The notes below the pieces were generated by a model that was given only the letters and a program-made list of their open reading frames with translations, was not told where the DNA came from and did no database searches. Of a DNA stretch of 64,000 bases, positions 44,401-52,071 are shown one piece after another. The stretch lies in assembly GCF_042685085.1 (NCBI RefSeq), contig NZ_JBHUMM010000023.1:62001-126000 (forward strand), given 5' to 3'. The position numbers were made by a program, and so were the translations under genes. Each line of letters opens with the position of its first letter. Position 1 is the stretch's first letter. Source of the DNA: Marinicrinis sediminis (GTDB lineage Bacteria; Bacillota; Bacilli; Paenibacillales; KCTC-33676).

Positions 44401-44483
44401 GTAAGGATCGGCATAGCGAGCGTAAGCAATAGCAATACGGATAACGCTGCACTTAGTTTCTTTACATTTAATATCCTTCGCAA
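41406..44483 (-). CDS. SLH-domain cell-surface protein B (large, with Fn3-like repeats)
   Basis: The 1025-residue secreted protein has a signal peptide (ALSVLLLLTLAMPILTLA), repeated Fn3-like units with GYHVYVNGEKVADT and GYHVYVNDERVAEG motifs, a poly-Gly linker, a ZU5-like or beta-rich domain (HFSKYAVLEL) and three C-terminal SLH repeats (HWAQKVIQSMAAKQIISG, AVQAGIVTGTSTSTF, VSLGLMNGHSEQHF). The start is a TTG with GGAGG eight bases upstream. It lies beside a paralogue at 38367-40001 and is an S-layer-associated adhesin-like protein, or an S-layer accessory protein. The exact role is unknown. Confidence 0.85.
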   Translation of the reverse strand: MRRILNVKKLSAALSVLLLLTLAMPILTLAVEKVKLYYDSHTGQIHGAIYQDIYRDSGVPSVSYLVNGEQNEIHDLSLTPEELGKEAFYTVSGTVYDKTLVDQYGIDAFIVEDLQDQRTVLNSSVTENVYTYNHDPQPAPPQLSDTHDIYTDHIRVFWEESPEFDLAGYHVYVNGEKVADTIQNLDYRYYGIEQGQWYYFEITAIDYGGNESEPSDLSIFISNEFESVDFHMDGYDAGHQLQPGEKLITFTASISTLDERDFGSSITMWMPCENQIDCTIINNSITADDLVIEDQNGSQYEIIELRIGDNMITLRIDDEITAGTTYSVKMSEVSEGNEITLPLQASQKYFIAIIVQDISSNGVFYATDYLYNFITIGNPAPLHPSLLSGEYQAIDRPLIGMVMEWIGSGEEDISGYHVYVNDERVAEGIQEGYFDFSTVPIIKGEKNKIQVSAVDEAGQESEKSGIQYLYGAGNFQELQISEHMRKNQYQLHKGDEIVRFVPSVQTFGGSRVQIELPYSDDDSTQIDSEFTADDLTLTDQFGNEYTMVHFYYSTTEEGLSYFSFDTTTELEVGVEYTLVMSEDSSGSEIILPASEGHDYTMKVAISEYVVYPTHTYLTDYRKINNISIQPETSTGGGGGGGTGVFIPPVVNEEKEQEKEEGTNLVKEDSLQTDDQGKVKVSLGKGDKKVLLPAAAKSLNKNSKLSFEGDEFAADIPGEVLEELQGMVTEEELQDAQISFSFEPVAEEQTQALLKDKQNSHTQIKAAGDVYELNLSILTKTGQEKKLSTFSKPITIKLKAKPGANKDVAGVYYIGDDGELEYVGGKWEGNTLVVEVNHFSKYAVLELNKQFTDVEGHWAQKVIQSMAAKQIISGKSEDRFAPNEQVTRAEFVSLLVRALGLKSESKGSSFTDVAEGAWYAGSVEAAVQAGIVTGTSTSTFTPDANITRQEMAIMLLRAYEKRTGHTSVSAAELTFDDVNQISSWATESVQTIVSLGLMNGHSEQHFNPQGHATRAESAQVVYNLLQ

Positions 44484-44729
44484 TCTGTTCTCCTCCTAGG
44501 TTAGTGTTCTTCTGTTCCACATATAAACACGTTGTCACAAAATGACTAATCCATGTTACATGCGTCGTATTTCCTATTATACACAATTCACATGCACATT
44601 CTACTTCTTTTTATAACATATGCCATTTTTACGAGAATTGAGATTTTCATTCTGTATCTGTTCAATTTCAACAGCATTCACTGAATGGCGGATACAAATG
44701 AAACTGATTTTATGAATGGTATCTCGCTG

Positions 44730-45917
44730 TTATTTTTTCTTGCGCCACGATACTTCGTTCTCTAATGTTAATTCATATAAACACATAAGGAGCATCATCA
44801 TCAATAAGGGATAAGCAAGCGGCAGGTCCATCCAGGCATGCATCAAGAATCCCAGCGAAATAAGCGACAAACAGGAGTTAAATAGATCCGAAGCTTCATG
44901 CTTGTTTTCTACCTGTTTACGTAGTCTTCTCCACCATCCTGATAGGACATGGACAAGTGGGATTGTAATTAACGCAACGAAACTCAATATCGCAAGCAGA
45001 CCTGCGTCAATCCACGTCTGCAAATAAAAATGATGTAGGTATTTGACATAATACCAATCAGGCTGCAAGGATATCCATCCATCCGCACCCACACCCCACA
45101 GCCAATTGTCCTGGATCATACGCCATCCATCCTGCCAATAGCTCCAGCGAGTAGACCATTCATGATTAGCAGTGAAACTTTGTCTTAGACGAGCCCCAAA
45201 CCAATTTTGATAGAGCACACTAATCGCAAGAATCATAACCGGCAAGCTCGTAAGCAGGACAACTGGTTTCCGTTTACGCAAGTTGGAATAGTCGATGATG
45301 AGCCATGCAACCAACAGAAGACATAAAATCAACCAGACTCCACGCGATGATGTCCAGTATAAACCGAATCCGTTCCACAGAATAAGCAGCCCATCTCTCC
45401 ATCTTTTTGTACGAATCCATTGATACATGCTGATCATAAGGCTGGATAATAACAAAATAGCCAAAGCATTTGCATACTCTAGCGTTGATTCCAATCGATG
45501 ATCCCGCATTAGCCCAAATAAAAATCCCCACAGCACAAACACAGCGCCTAACCAGGGCCATTGATAAAAAAGGCGTCTTCGATAGACGGGCGTTAAAAGA
45601 CTAAAGAGCATGATCATGGGCAAATAAAATGTAATCTTTAGCGCTTCCAAGACGGCGCTATGTCGATCCAGTGCGAAAATCACACTCACCCAGTAGCTTG
45701 TCATCCATAGCAACAAGAGAAAGTGAAATAGGTGAAGTTTTATTCTTATCAGGTAATAAGAGACTATACTGAAAAGGCTTATCCCCAACAAACTACCTGC
45801 AACGATATATGGCATGGGTTCATAATACCCCTTCGACCAAATTCCGACCCAAAAATACACCGTTAATATGATAAATATATACTTGTCCTTCACTTGTACA
45901 CTAAGTTTATGATCCAC
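44730..45917 (-). CDS. O-antigen ligase/polymerase family membrane protein (Wzy-like)
   Basis: The protein of about 395 residues has about ten hydrophobic segments and the Wzy_C/O-antigen ligase core: YWTSSRGVWLILC and, in the large extracellular loop, the HHFYLQTWIDAGLL motif. It would polymerise or ligate lipid-linked polysaccharide repeat units at the outer face of the membrane. The frame is open to a GTG at 45956; I used the GTG at 45917, which has AAAGGA upstream. It stands apart from the main polysaccharide operon at 52-64 kb. Confidence 0.75.
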   Translation of the reverse strand: MDHKLSVQVKDKYIFIILTVYFWVGIWSKGYYEPMPYIVAGSLLGISLFSIVSYYLIRIKLHLFHFLLLLWMTSYWVSVIFALDRHSAVLEALKITFYLPMIMLFSLLTPVYRRRLFYQWPWLGAVFVLWGFLFGLMRDHRLESTLEYANALAILLLSSLMISMYQWIRTKRWRDGLLILWNGFGLYWTSSRGVWLILCLLLVAWLIIDYSNLRKRKPVVLLTSLPVMILAISVLYQNWFGARLRQSFTANHEWSTRWSYWQDGWRMIQDNWLWGVGADGWISLQPDWYYVKYLHHFYLQTWIDAGLLAILSFVALITIPLVHVLSGWWRRLRKQVENKHEASDLFNSCLSLISLGFLMHAWMDLPLAYPLLMMMLLMCLYELTLENEVSWRKKK

Positions 45918-46011
45918 CCAGGCCAATTCCTTTCGCCGTTTTATACAGTTTACCACAGAGCCACCACTCTTTTGCTAGACAGGACATTAACAAAAAGAGA
46001 AATACGAATAA

Positions 46012-46053
46012 AAAGACATGCCCATTTGAACTGGACATGTCTCTGATAAGAAA
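46012..46053 (-). terminator. Rho-independent terminator of metK
   Basis: On the minus strand AGACATGTCC pairs with GGGCATGTCT around a loop, followed by TTTTATTC. It lies about 20 bases after the metK stop. Confidence 0.8.
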
Positions 46054-46072
46054 AATTTGAGTGATGCGGTTA

Positions 46073-47281
46073 TTAAACTCCCGCGTCTGCTTTTAGTGCT
46101 TCAGCCTTGTCTGTACGCTCCCAAGGGAGGTCAAGATCGTTGCGGCCAAAATGACCATATGCAGCCGTTTGCTGGTAAATCGGACGGCGAAGGTCAAGCA
46201 TCTTAATGATGCCGGCAGGACGAAGATCGAAGTGATGGCCAACCAGCTCAACAAGTTTCTCTTCACTCACTTTTCCGGTACCAAAAGTATCAACGCTGAT
46301 GCTGACAGGCTGTGCAACACCAATGGCGTAAGCAACCTGCACTTCACACTTCTCGGCAAGCCCAGCGGCTATGATGTTCTTGGCCACATATCGAGCTGCA
46401 TAAGCGCCAGAACGGTCTACTTTTGTAGGATCCTTGCCCGAGAATGCTCCGCCTCCGTGACGAGCATATCCGCCGTAAGTGTCGACAATAATCTTGCGGC
46501 CTGTTAAGCCTGCATCCCCTTGAGGACCACCGACGATAAAGCTGCCTGACGGGTTAATGAAATATTTGGTGTTCTCGTCAATCAATTCTTCCGGTACGAT
46601 TGGACGAATCACCTGCTCGATCATATCTTTCTTGATCTGATCAAGGGAAATCCCCTCATGGTGTTGAGTAGAGATAACAATTGTATCTACACGCACTGGT
46701 TTGTCGTGCTCATCATATTCAATTGTAACCTGTGTTTTTGCATCTGGACGCAGGTATTCGACAATTCCTTCTTTGCGTGCTTCTGTGATTCGGCGAGCCA
46801 GTCGATGCGCAAGCGAGATCGGAAGAGGCATTAGCTCTGGTGTCTCGTTGACTGCGAAACCGAACATGAGACCTTGGTCACCAGCTCCGATCGCTTCAAT
46901 TTGGGCATCAGACATTTTTCCTTCACGCGCCTCAAGTGCCGTCGTAACCGCATTCCCAATCTCCGGTGACTGCTCATCTATAGATGTAAGCACGGCACAA
47001 GTCTGATAATCAAAACCATACTTGGCACGAACATATCCGATTTCTTTAACCGTATTGCGAACAATCGACGGGATGTCGACGTAAGCAGACTTGCTTGTGA
47101 TCTCTCCTGCAACAAGTACCAATCCGGTCGTTACGGAGACTTCACAGGCCACACGTGCATTTGGATCATTTTTCAAAAATGCATCCAATACGGCATCAGA
47201 GATTTGATCACAGATTTTATCCGGATGTCCTTCAGTTACAGACTCTGATGTAAATAAACGGCGACTGCGTGGTAAAGCCAT
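46073..47281 (-). CDS. metK: S-adenosylmethionine synthetase
   Basis: The 402-residue enzyme makes S-adenosylmethionine from methionine and ATP. Family signatures GAGDQGLMFGFA and GGGAFSGKDPTKVDRS are exact, and the N-terminal SVTEGHPDKICDQISD is normal. It has a perfect GGAGG ribosome site. The leader contains a promoter and a terminator-like hairpin. It supplies the methyl donor for the methyltransferases encoded in this window, although it is a housekeeping gene. Confidence 0.98.
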   Translation of the reverse strand: MALPRSRRLFTSESVTEGHPDKICDQISDAVLDAFLKNDPNARVACEVSVTTGLVLVAGEITSKSAYVDIPSIVRNTVKEIGYVRAKYGFDYQTCAVLTSIDEQSPEIGNAVTTALEAREGKMSDAQIEAIGAGDQGLMFGFAVNETPELMPLPISLAHRLARRITEARKEGIVEYLRPDAKTQVTIEYDEHDKPVRVDTIVISTQHHEGISLDQIKKDMIEQVIRPIVPEELIDENTKYFINPSGSFIVGGPQGDAGLTGRKIIVDTYGGYARHGGGAFSGKDPTKVDRSGAYAARYVAKNIIAAGLAEKCEVQVAYAIGVAQPVSISVDTFGTGKVSEEKLVELVGHHFDLRPAGIIKMLDLRRPIYQQTAAYGHFGRNDLDLPWERTDKAEALKADAGV

Positions 47282-47340
47282 TATTTTAACCTCCTATACC
47301 TGTACGGTTTTTATTTTATGTAAATCTTCGATGTCTAAAC

Positions 47341-47372
47341 AAAAAACGAACCTTTTCCAGCTGGAAAAGGTT
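47341..47372 (-). terminator. terminator-like hairpin in the metK leader (attenuator; also ends the spore-protein transcript)
   Basis: On the minus strand AACCTTTTCC pairs perfectly with GGAAAAGGTT around the four-base loop AGCT, followed by CGTTTTTTG. It lies between the metK promoter and the metK start, so metK transcripts must pass it. No S-box (SAM riboswitch) sequence is visible in the leader. Confidence 0.75.
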
Positions 47373-47404
47373 GACGTCTCCACGTGCATTGCCTTCAAAT
47401 CAAC

Positions 47405-47433
47405 AGTTTATATGAAATGTCGAGCACTGTCAA
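47405..47433 (-). promoter_or_regulatory. candidate sigma-A promoter for metK
   Basis: The minus strand has a perfect -35 TTGACA, then TATAAACT starting 15 bases later. It gives a -10 of TATAAA at 15 bases or TAAACT at 17 bases. The leader would be about 115 bases and contains the terminator-like hairpin. Confidence 0.65.
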
Positions 47434-47471
47434 TGCGATGAAAACATCCTGAAACCCGCGTTATTACTCAT

Positions 47472-47762
47472 TCAAAGCAAGCTTTCTTGCGCGCGTTGGA
47501 TCAGTCTGGCGGTAATGGTTCCTCCTACCGCTCCTGCATCTCGAGCGGTTAAATGCCCCCAATGATCTTTTTGCATACGTGGCGTCATGCTTCCTGCCGA
47601 ATACCCAGAATGAGTACCCAATTCATCTGCGAATTCAGAAGAATAATCAGAGACCGATTTGGGTTGTGGTTTGTGAACAGGAAGACCTAACTCAGCAGCG
47701 ATTTCGTATTTCAAATCATACAGCGCTTGCGCGCAATCGGGAACCACCTTTGCATTTGCCAT
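47472..47762 (-). CDS. alpha/beta-type small acid-soluble spore protein
   Basis: The 96-residue protein belongs to the SASP family that coats spore DNA. It has the protease-GPR-like cleavage region (LKYEIAAELG) and the conserved C-terminal DNA-binding segment (DAGAVGGTITARLIQRAQESL). I used the ATG at 47762, nine bases after GGAG; the ORF's earlier ATG overlaps the ribosome site. It is monocistronic. It is evidence that the organism sporulates. Confidence 0.9.
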   Translation of the reverse strand: MANAKVVPDCAQALYDLKYEIAAELGLPVHKPQPKSVSDYSSEFADELGTHSGYSAGSMTPRMQKDHWGHLTARDAGAVGGTITARLIQRAQESLL

Positions 47763-47957
47763 GGGATTCATCTCCTATCGATTGGTGGAATGACAAGCAT
47801 ATTAAGATGCTTGATCTTAGGGTGGGATGATCGACAAGCAAATAATCGGTTTAAATGCTGGCACCACCTCAAATGAATGCCAGTTAAGTGAATGAGATGA
47901 ATGAGTGCGAATTGCAAACGGGAGAATGAAGATGTATATTCATAATTTATTGCAAAT

Positions 47958-47993
47958 AAAAAAAGCTCTGCAGTTTTATGTGCAGAGCTTTAC
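47958..47993 (-). terminator. Rho-independent terminator of the gene at 48013
   Basis: On the minus strand AAAGCTCTGC pairs with GCAGAGCTTT around a loop of about 10 bases, followed by seven T residues. It ends the manC-unknown-protein unit. Confidence 0.85.
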
Positions 47994-48012
47994 CCCGGTC
48001 AACATGATGGCT

Positions 48013-48534
48013 CTACTTTGGATTACCTGATGCGTCCAGATGCAAGTAGCTACCTACCACCATGACGATAACCTGATTCTTGTCTCCTTCATCGGCGCGA
48101 ATACCACGGCCTTCTCTTGGAAATAACAATAAATGATCCCGGGGGATGACAGAACCCTTTTCAATATTTTGCCCCTCTGTAACATCGGGAATGCCATTGG
48201 TATCATTGCTCACGGCTTTTGCCTTGCCAACACGAAGCGTAAACTCCGTTCCTTCTCCTGCATAAAGTGTCTCACCAGGCTGTAAGGTGATAATTTCCAG
48301 TGACGCAGATCCTCCTCCACCTTGTCCCATTTTTTTGACGATTTCATCCACTTGGTCTTGCACGAGTTTTTCAACTTGTGTATCCACATAGCCTTTTGTA
48401 ACCAAGGGATCATTGACAGACCCTGGTGTCTGTGCGCTGCCTTCTGCCTTGGAAATAATGTTGGAGGACCCGATCCATACACCCATACCGATTAACACAG
48501 CTCCGATTACGGTTTTTCCAATCACCTTTTTCAA
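48013..48534 (-). CDS. secreted or membrane-anchored protein of unknown function
   Basis: The 173-residue protein starts at a TTG with GGAGGG six bases upstream (longer in-frame starts lack a ribosome site). It has an N-terminal hydrophobic segment (VIGAVLIGMGVWIGSSNII), a short coiled region (VEKLVQDQVDEIVKKM), a GQGGGGSAS linker and a C-terminal beta-rich domain with GETLYAGEGTEFTLRVGKA. I do not recognise the family. It follows manC by about 80 bases, upstream of a terminator, so it may be linked to polysaccharide production. Confidence 0.6.
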   Translation of the reverse strand: MKKVIGKTVIGAVLIGMGVWIGSSNIISKAEGSAQTPGSVNDPLVTKGYVDTQVEKLVQDQVDEIVKKMGQGGGGSASLEIITLQPGETLYAGEGTEFTLRVGKAKAVSNDTNGIPDVTEGQNIEKGSVIPRDHLLLFPREGRGIRADEGDKNQVIVMVVGSYLHLDASGNPK

Positions 48535-48613
48535 ACGAATTCCCTCCATCATAAGGAATAAACAAGCTCTATCCAATGAGACGTCTTCTATCGGCTGATA
48601 GTTGCGCTCCTAT

Positions 48614-49699
48614 CTACAAATACTTGTCCATTTTCTGATTGCGCAGTTCCTTGAGTAAGGATTTAATGTCCTGGGCTTTCTCTTTTGTACAGATTAACGT
48701 AACGTCTTCGGTATCGATGACAATCAGATCTTCGATGCCTAGTGTGGCGATCAGCTTGCCGTTACCTTCAATAATGCATCGTTTTGTATCCACACTGAGA
48801 ATATGATTGCCTTTCATGACGTTCCCATTTTCATCTGTATCATTGATTCTTTCTAGCGCCGTCCAACTGCCGACGTCATCCCACCCATGATCATAAGGAA
48901 TGACAAAGATATGAGGTGCCTTCTCCATGATGCCATAGTCAATAGACTGAGAGGGCATTCTCTTGAATTCAGCTTGAACGATAGATGCCGTAGATTTATT
49001 CCCCTCAGAGATGGCGATTTTCATCGATTGCAGGACTTCATGCACTTCAGGCATCAACTGCTGGATATAGCTGCGAATGACGGCGGTACGCCAAATGAAG
49101 ATGCCACTATTCCAGAAAAAATGGCCTTTCTGGACATAAGACTCTGCTGTTTCTTTGTCAGGCTTCTCAACAAACTGCTTGACTCTATGAATCTCAATCT
49201 CTTGATGTTCTTCTACTTCCAGACTGCTCTCTATGTATCCGTATCCGGTTTCTGGATAGGTGGGAGTAATGCCGAGCGTGACGAGAAAAGGACCGGATTG
49301 CGCCTTTCTTGCAGCAGTCTCAATAATATCAATGAATTGATCTTTTTTATCAATAATGTGATCCGAGGGCAATACGACCATAATGCTGTCCGGATATTTC
49401 TGTTCAATGATCAGTGCCGCAAGACCTACACAAGGTGCTGTATCTCGCCCAACTGGCTCAATGATGAGGTTTTCTTTGGGCAAATGCGGAATTTGTATGC
49501 GAATCAATTCGGCATACATTTCGTTGGTTACGACGAAAATTCGAGATATATCCAGCAGTTTGCTCAGTCGTTCCGTTGTCTGTTGAATCATCGATTTCTG
49601 ACCCGAGATATTTAGAAACTGTTTGGGTAAACGGGTTCGACTCTTGGGCCAAAACCGCTCGCCTTTTCCGCCTGCCATGATCACAGCCGTTAAATTCAT
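48614..49699 (-). CDS. manC: mannose-1-phosphate guanylyltransferase
   Basis: The 361-residue enzyme makes GDP-mannose from mannose-1-phosphate and GTP. It has the pyrophosphorylase motif AVIMAGGKGERFWPKSR, the VLPSDHII loop and the FVEKPD motif. It lacks the C-terminal phosphomannose isomerase cupin domain of bifunctional ManC, which is normal for the monofunctional form. The ATG at 49699 has GGAGG upstream. Its product is the substrate of Gmd at 4804-5892. It could also supply mannose to the polysaccharide. Confidence 0.93.
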   Translation of the reverse strand: MNLTAVIMAGGKGERFWPKSRTRLPKQFLNISGQKSMIQQTTERLSKLLDISRIFVVTNEMYAELIRIQIPHLPKENLIIEPVGRDTAPCVGLAALIIEQKYPDSIMVVLPSDHIIDKKDQFIDIIETAARKAQSGPFLVTLGITPTYPETGYGYIESSLEVEEHQEIEIHRVKQFVEKPDKETAESYVQKGHFFWNSGIFIWRTAVIRSYIQQLMPEVHEVLQSMKIAISEGNKSTASIVQAEFKRMPSQSIDYGIMEKAPHIFVIPYDHGWDDVGSWTALERINDTDENGNVMKGNHILSVDTKRCIIEGNGKLIATLGIEDLIVIDTEDVTLICTKEKAQDIKSLLKELRNQKMDKYL

Positions 49700-49744
49700 A
49701 GAAACCTCCACCTCACTCATCCCCATAAGCCTGACGTGATGTAT

Positions 49745-50614
49745 TTACCGGGTTTGGGTGTTAGACTCATCTCGAATCATAATCGATTGAGAACTGTTCA
49801 CATACCATTCGAGTTGCCCGTCCGAGTTTTCTCTTTGAGCCAGCTCGATCTTTAATGTATAGTATCTCATTCCTGATTGGAGAAAAGCAATGTACATATT
49901 TTCCTCATTTTGGACGCGATCAATATAGTAGATGGTACCAAAGCCTGGCTGTTGTTCGTATCGAATACTGCCGTCGGGCTGCCGCACTTCAATAACGGCG
50001 AGTGGTCTGTAATTCTGTAGCAGTTTGATTTTCTCCGAGTTGAATTCTCCCGATACCAACGGCCCGGATTGCATAGGGTATTGCAAATCTAACGAGGTCA
50101 TCAAGGTTTTTGCTTCAGCGTAGCGCACATACCATTGTTCTGTCTTGCTTTCCTTTACGAGCTGTAACCCCTCGATATCCACGCCTAGCCTCTCCAGATC
50201 GGTAGCACGGACGTACATTTCATACTGCATATCATGCATGGTTAGAACGGGATACTGTCTCCCGGAAAAAGAGGTCACCATTCCTTGAAAATAGGAGGCC
50301 TCGATCGTTTCGTATTCGGTCATATCCGGGATGGAAGTGGGCGGTGCAGAGGTCATATTGGAGACATAAATGGTTTTGGTCGAACCTTCCCAAACTACAT
50401 CCGAATGAAGAAGCTCTCCAATTCTGGAGATAGGCAAATAGGTTCGATTTTGATAAACGAGAGGCGGCTCCTGCAATTCCACCTTCTTGCCATTGACTTG
50501 AATCGTAAAATCAGGTCGCAAATAAGCTTCTATTTTATCCAGGCCTTCCTTGGCATATGCGCCTGCGGTAAAGGCAAGGATGATAGGGATGACGAACAAG
50601 CCTCTCTTTTTCAT
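49745..50614 (-). CDS. stalk-domain (copper-amine-oxidase N-terminal-like) secreted protein
   Basis: The 289-residue protein has a signal peptide (LFVIPIILAFTAGAYAK), then a copper-amine-oxidase N-terminal-like module (QVNGKKVELQEPPLVYQNRTYLPISRIGELL in two parts, with VVWEGSTKTIYV), and a C-terminal region without a recognised family. The module is common in Paenibacillus surface proteins and is not enzymatic by itself. It lies between manC and cysQ in the same direction. It may act in the polysaccharide or cell-wall layer. Confidence 0.75.
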   Translation of the reverse strand: MKKRGLFVIPIILAFTAGAYAKEGLDKIEAYLRPDFTIQVNGKKVELQEPPLVYQNRTYLPISRIGELLHSDVVWEGSTKTIYVSNMTSAPPTSIPDMTEYETIEASYFQGMVTSFSGRQYPVLTMHDMQYEMYVRATDLERLGVDIEGLQLVKESKTEQWYVRYAEAKTLMTSLDLQYPMQSGPLVSGEFNSEKIKLLQNYRPLAVIEVRQPDGSIRYEQQPGFGTIYYIDRVQNEENMYIAFLQSGMRYYTLKIELAQRENSDGQLEWYVNSSQSIMIRDESNTQTR

Positions 50615-50643
50615 AGGTTTATGCCTCTCTCTCCTGAAGCGAT

Positions 50644-51423
50644 CTATTGATAATTGACAATAAAGTGGTCGTTCACTAATGAACGTTTATTATAGAGAAA
50701 ACGGTTTCCCTGTAAATCTTTAACGGTACCTCCTGCTTCCTCTACAATGATTTGTCCAGATGCGGTATCCCACTCCATCGTGGGCCCAAGACGAGGATAC
50801 ATGTGGGCTTGTCCTTCTGCTACTGCACAGAATTTTAAGGAGCTCCCTCGCTGGATACGAGTAAACGTTACATGCTGTTCTGATAGCTCATTCATATACG
50901 CCTCTAATTCTGGAGAAGGGTGGGAGCGGCTTTCTACTAGTATCCATTTCTTCTGTTCCTCTGGCTGCTTCGTACGAATTCGAACAGGCTCTCCTTTTTC
51001 ATTCCACCGATAAGCGCCTTTCCCCTCTTCCGCCGCATAGGTCACATTTGTCACCGGCACATAGATGACTCCCAATACCGGATAGCCCTTGTCAACAAGC
51101 GCAATATTGACTGTGAAATCCCCATTTCGCTTTATAAATTCTTTGGTGCCATCAAGGGGATCTACAAGCCAAAAGGTATTCCAATTACTTCTTTCCTCAT
51201 AAGAGATGTTGTTCCCTTCTTCTGACAGAATTGGAATATGAGGATATTTTATCGAAAGACTTTCCGCAATAATTTCATGCGAGGCTTTATCTGCAATCGT
51301 GAGGGGAGATTGATCTCTCTTTGATTCAATTTGAAAGTCTCTTTCTCCGTATATGTCCAGGATTGCCTCTCCTGCCTTTTTGGCAATATCTATTATTTCT
51401 TTCTGTTCAATTGCTGACATCAT
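50644..51423 (-). CDS. cysQ: 3'(2'),5'-bisphosphate nucleotidase
   Basis: The 259-residue enzyme belongs to the inositol monophosphatase family. It shows the metal-binding LVDPLDGTKEFI and WDTASGQIIVEEAGG, and ILSEEGN. CysQ hydrolyses PAP, the by-product of PAPS-dependent sulfation. It overlaps cysC by 17 bases at its start, and ribosome site GGAGGGGG is present for ATG 51423 (51420 is equally possible). Together with CysC this forms a PAPS production and PAP disposal pair for sulfation. Confidence 0.9.
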   Translation of the reverse strand: MMSAIEQKEIIDIAKKAGEAILDIYGERDFQIESKRDQSPLTIADKASHEIIAESLSIKYPHIPILSEEGNNISYEERSNWNTFWLVDPLDGTKEFIKRNGDFTVNIALVDKGYPVLGVIYVPVTNVTYAAEEGKGAYRWNEKGEPVRIRTKQPEEQKKWILVESRSHPSPELEAYMNELSEQHVTFTRIQRGSSLKFCAVAEGQAHMYPRLGPTMEWDTASGQIIVEEAGGTVKDLQGNRFLYNKRSLVNDHFIVNYQ

Positions 51424-52045
51424 GTCCCCCTCCAGGCTCACTGGGTATGAGGTTTTTTATACGCAGGTAGTCCATGATTTGATGAATTGCTTCCTCTACC
51501 GTGCATCGATCTGTCTCTATGATCAACTCTGGTTCCACCGGTTCTTCATAGGGCGCTGAAATGCCGGTAAAATGGTTAATTTCTCCCCTGCGGGCTTTCT
51601 GGTACAGCCCCTTCGGATCACGCCTCTCACATTCATCGAGCGAGCATTTGACATACACCTCGACAAATTCATTTGGACTGAATCGCTCCCGAACCATTTC
51701 CCTGTCTTCTCTATAAGGAGAAATAAAGGCAGACAATGCAAACAAACCTGCTTCAACAAACAGCTTGGAAACTTCCCCGATCCGTCTAATATTCTCCTTG
51801 CGATCTTCAGGTGTAAATCCCAAATTATTGTTTAGCCCGTGGCGTACGTTATCGCCATCTAGCACATAAGAACGAATCCCGTGCTGATACAATCTTTTTT
51901 CTAGTGCAGTAGACAGTGTTGATTTCCCAGCGCCAGACAAACCCGTGAACCAGACCACACAGCTTTTATGCTGATTCAACTGGTGCCGGTCCTCTCTCGA
52001 AACCTGATTTTGGTGCCATACAATATTTTTGAACTCTATTTTCAT
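51407..52045 (-). CDS. cysC: adenylylsulfate kinase
   Basis: The 212-residue APS kinase has the P-loop WFTGLSGAGKST, the DGDNVRHGLN motif and ENIRRIGEVSKL. It makes PAPS from APS and ATP. The ATG at 52045 has AAGGGG seven bases upstream. It lies between the chain-initiating sugar transferase and cysQ, not with cysteine genes, so its PAPS probably serves sulfation of the polysaccharide. A sulfotransferase domain is present in the protein at 59189-62632. Confidence 0.93.
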   Translation of the reverse strand: MKIEFKNIVWHQNQVSREDRHQLNQHKSCVVWFTGLSGAGKSTLSTALEKRLYQHGIRSYVLDGDNVRHGLNNNLGFTPEDRKENIRRIGEVSKLFVEAGLFALSAFISPYREDREMVRERFSPNEFVEVYVKCSLDECERRDPKGLYQKARRGEINHFTGISAPYEEPVEPELIIETDRCTVEEAIHQIMDYLRIKNLIPSEPGGGHDVSN

Positions 52046-52071
52046 GCTGAAACCCCTTTTCTGTTCTACCT

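Noticed and set aside
47282..47471. S-box (SAM-I) riboswitch before metK
   Set aside because: The conserved S-box core (AGAG helix with GGxxGGAG and GGCAACC elements) is not visible. Only a terminator-like hairpin and a promoter are present.
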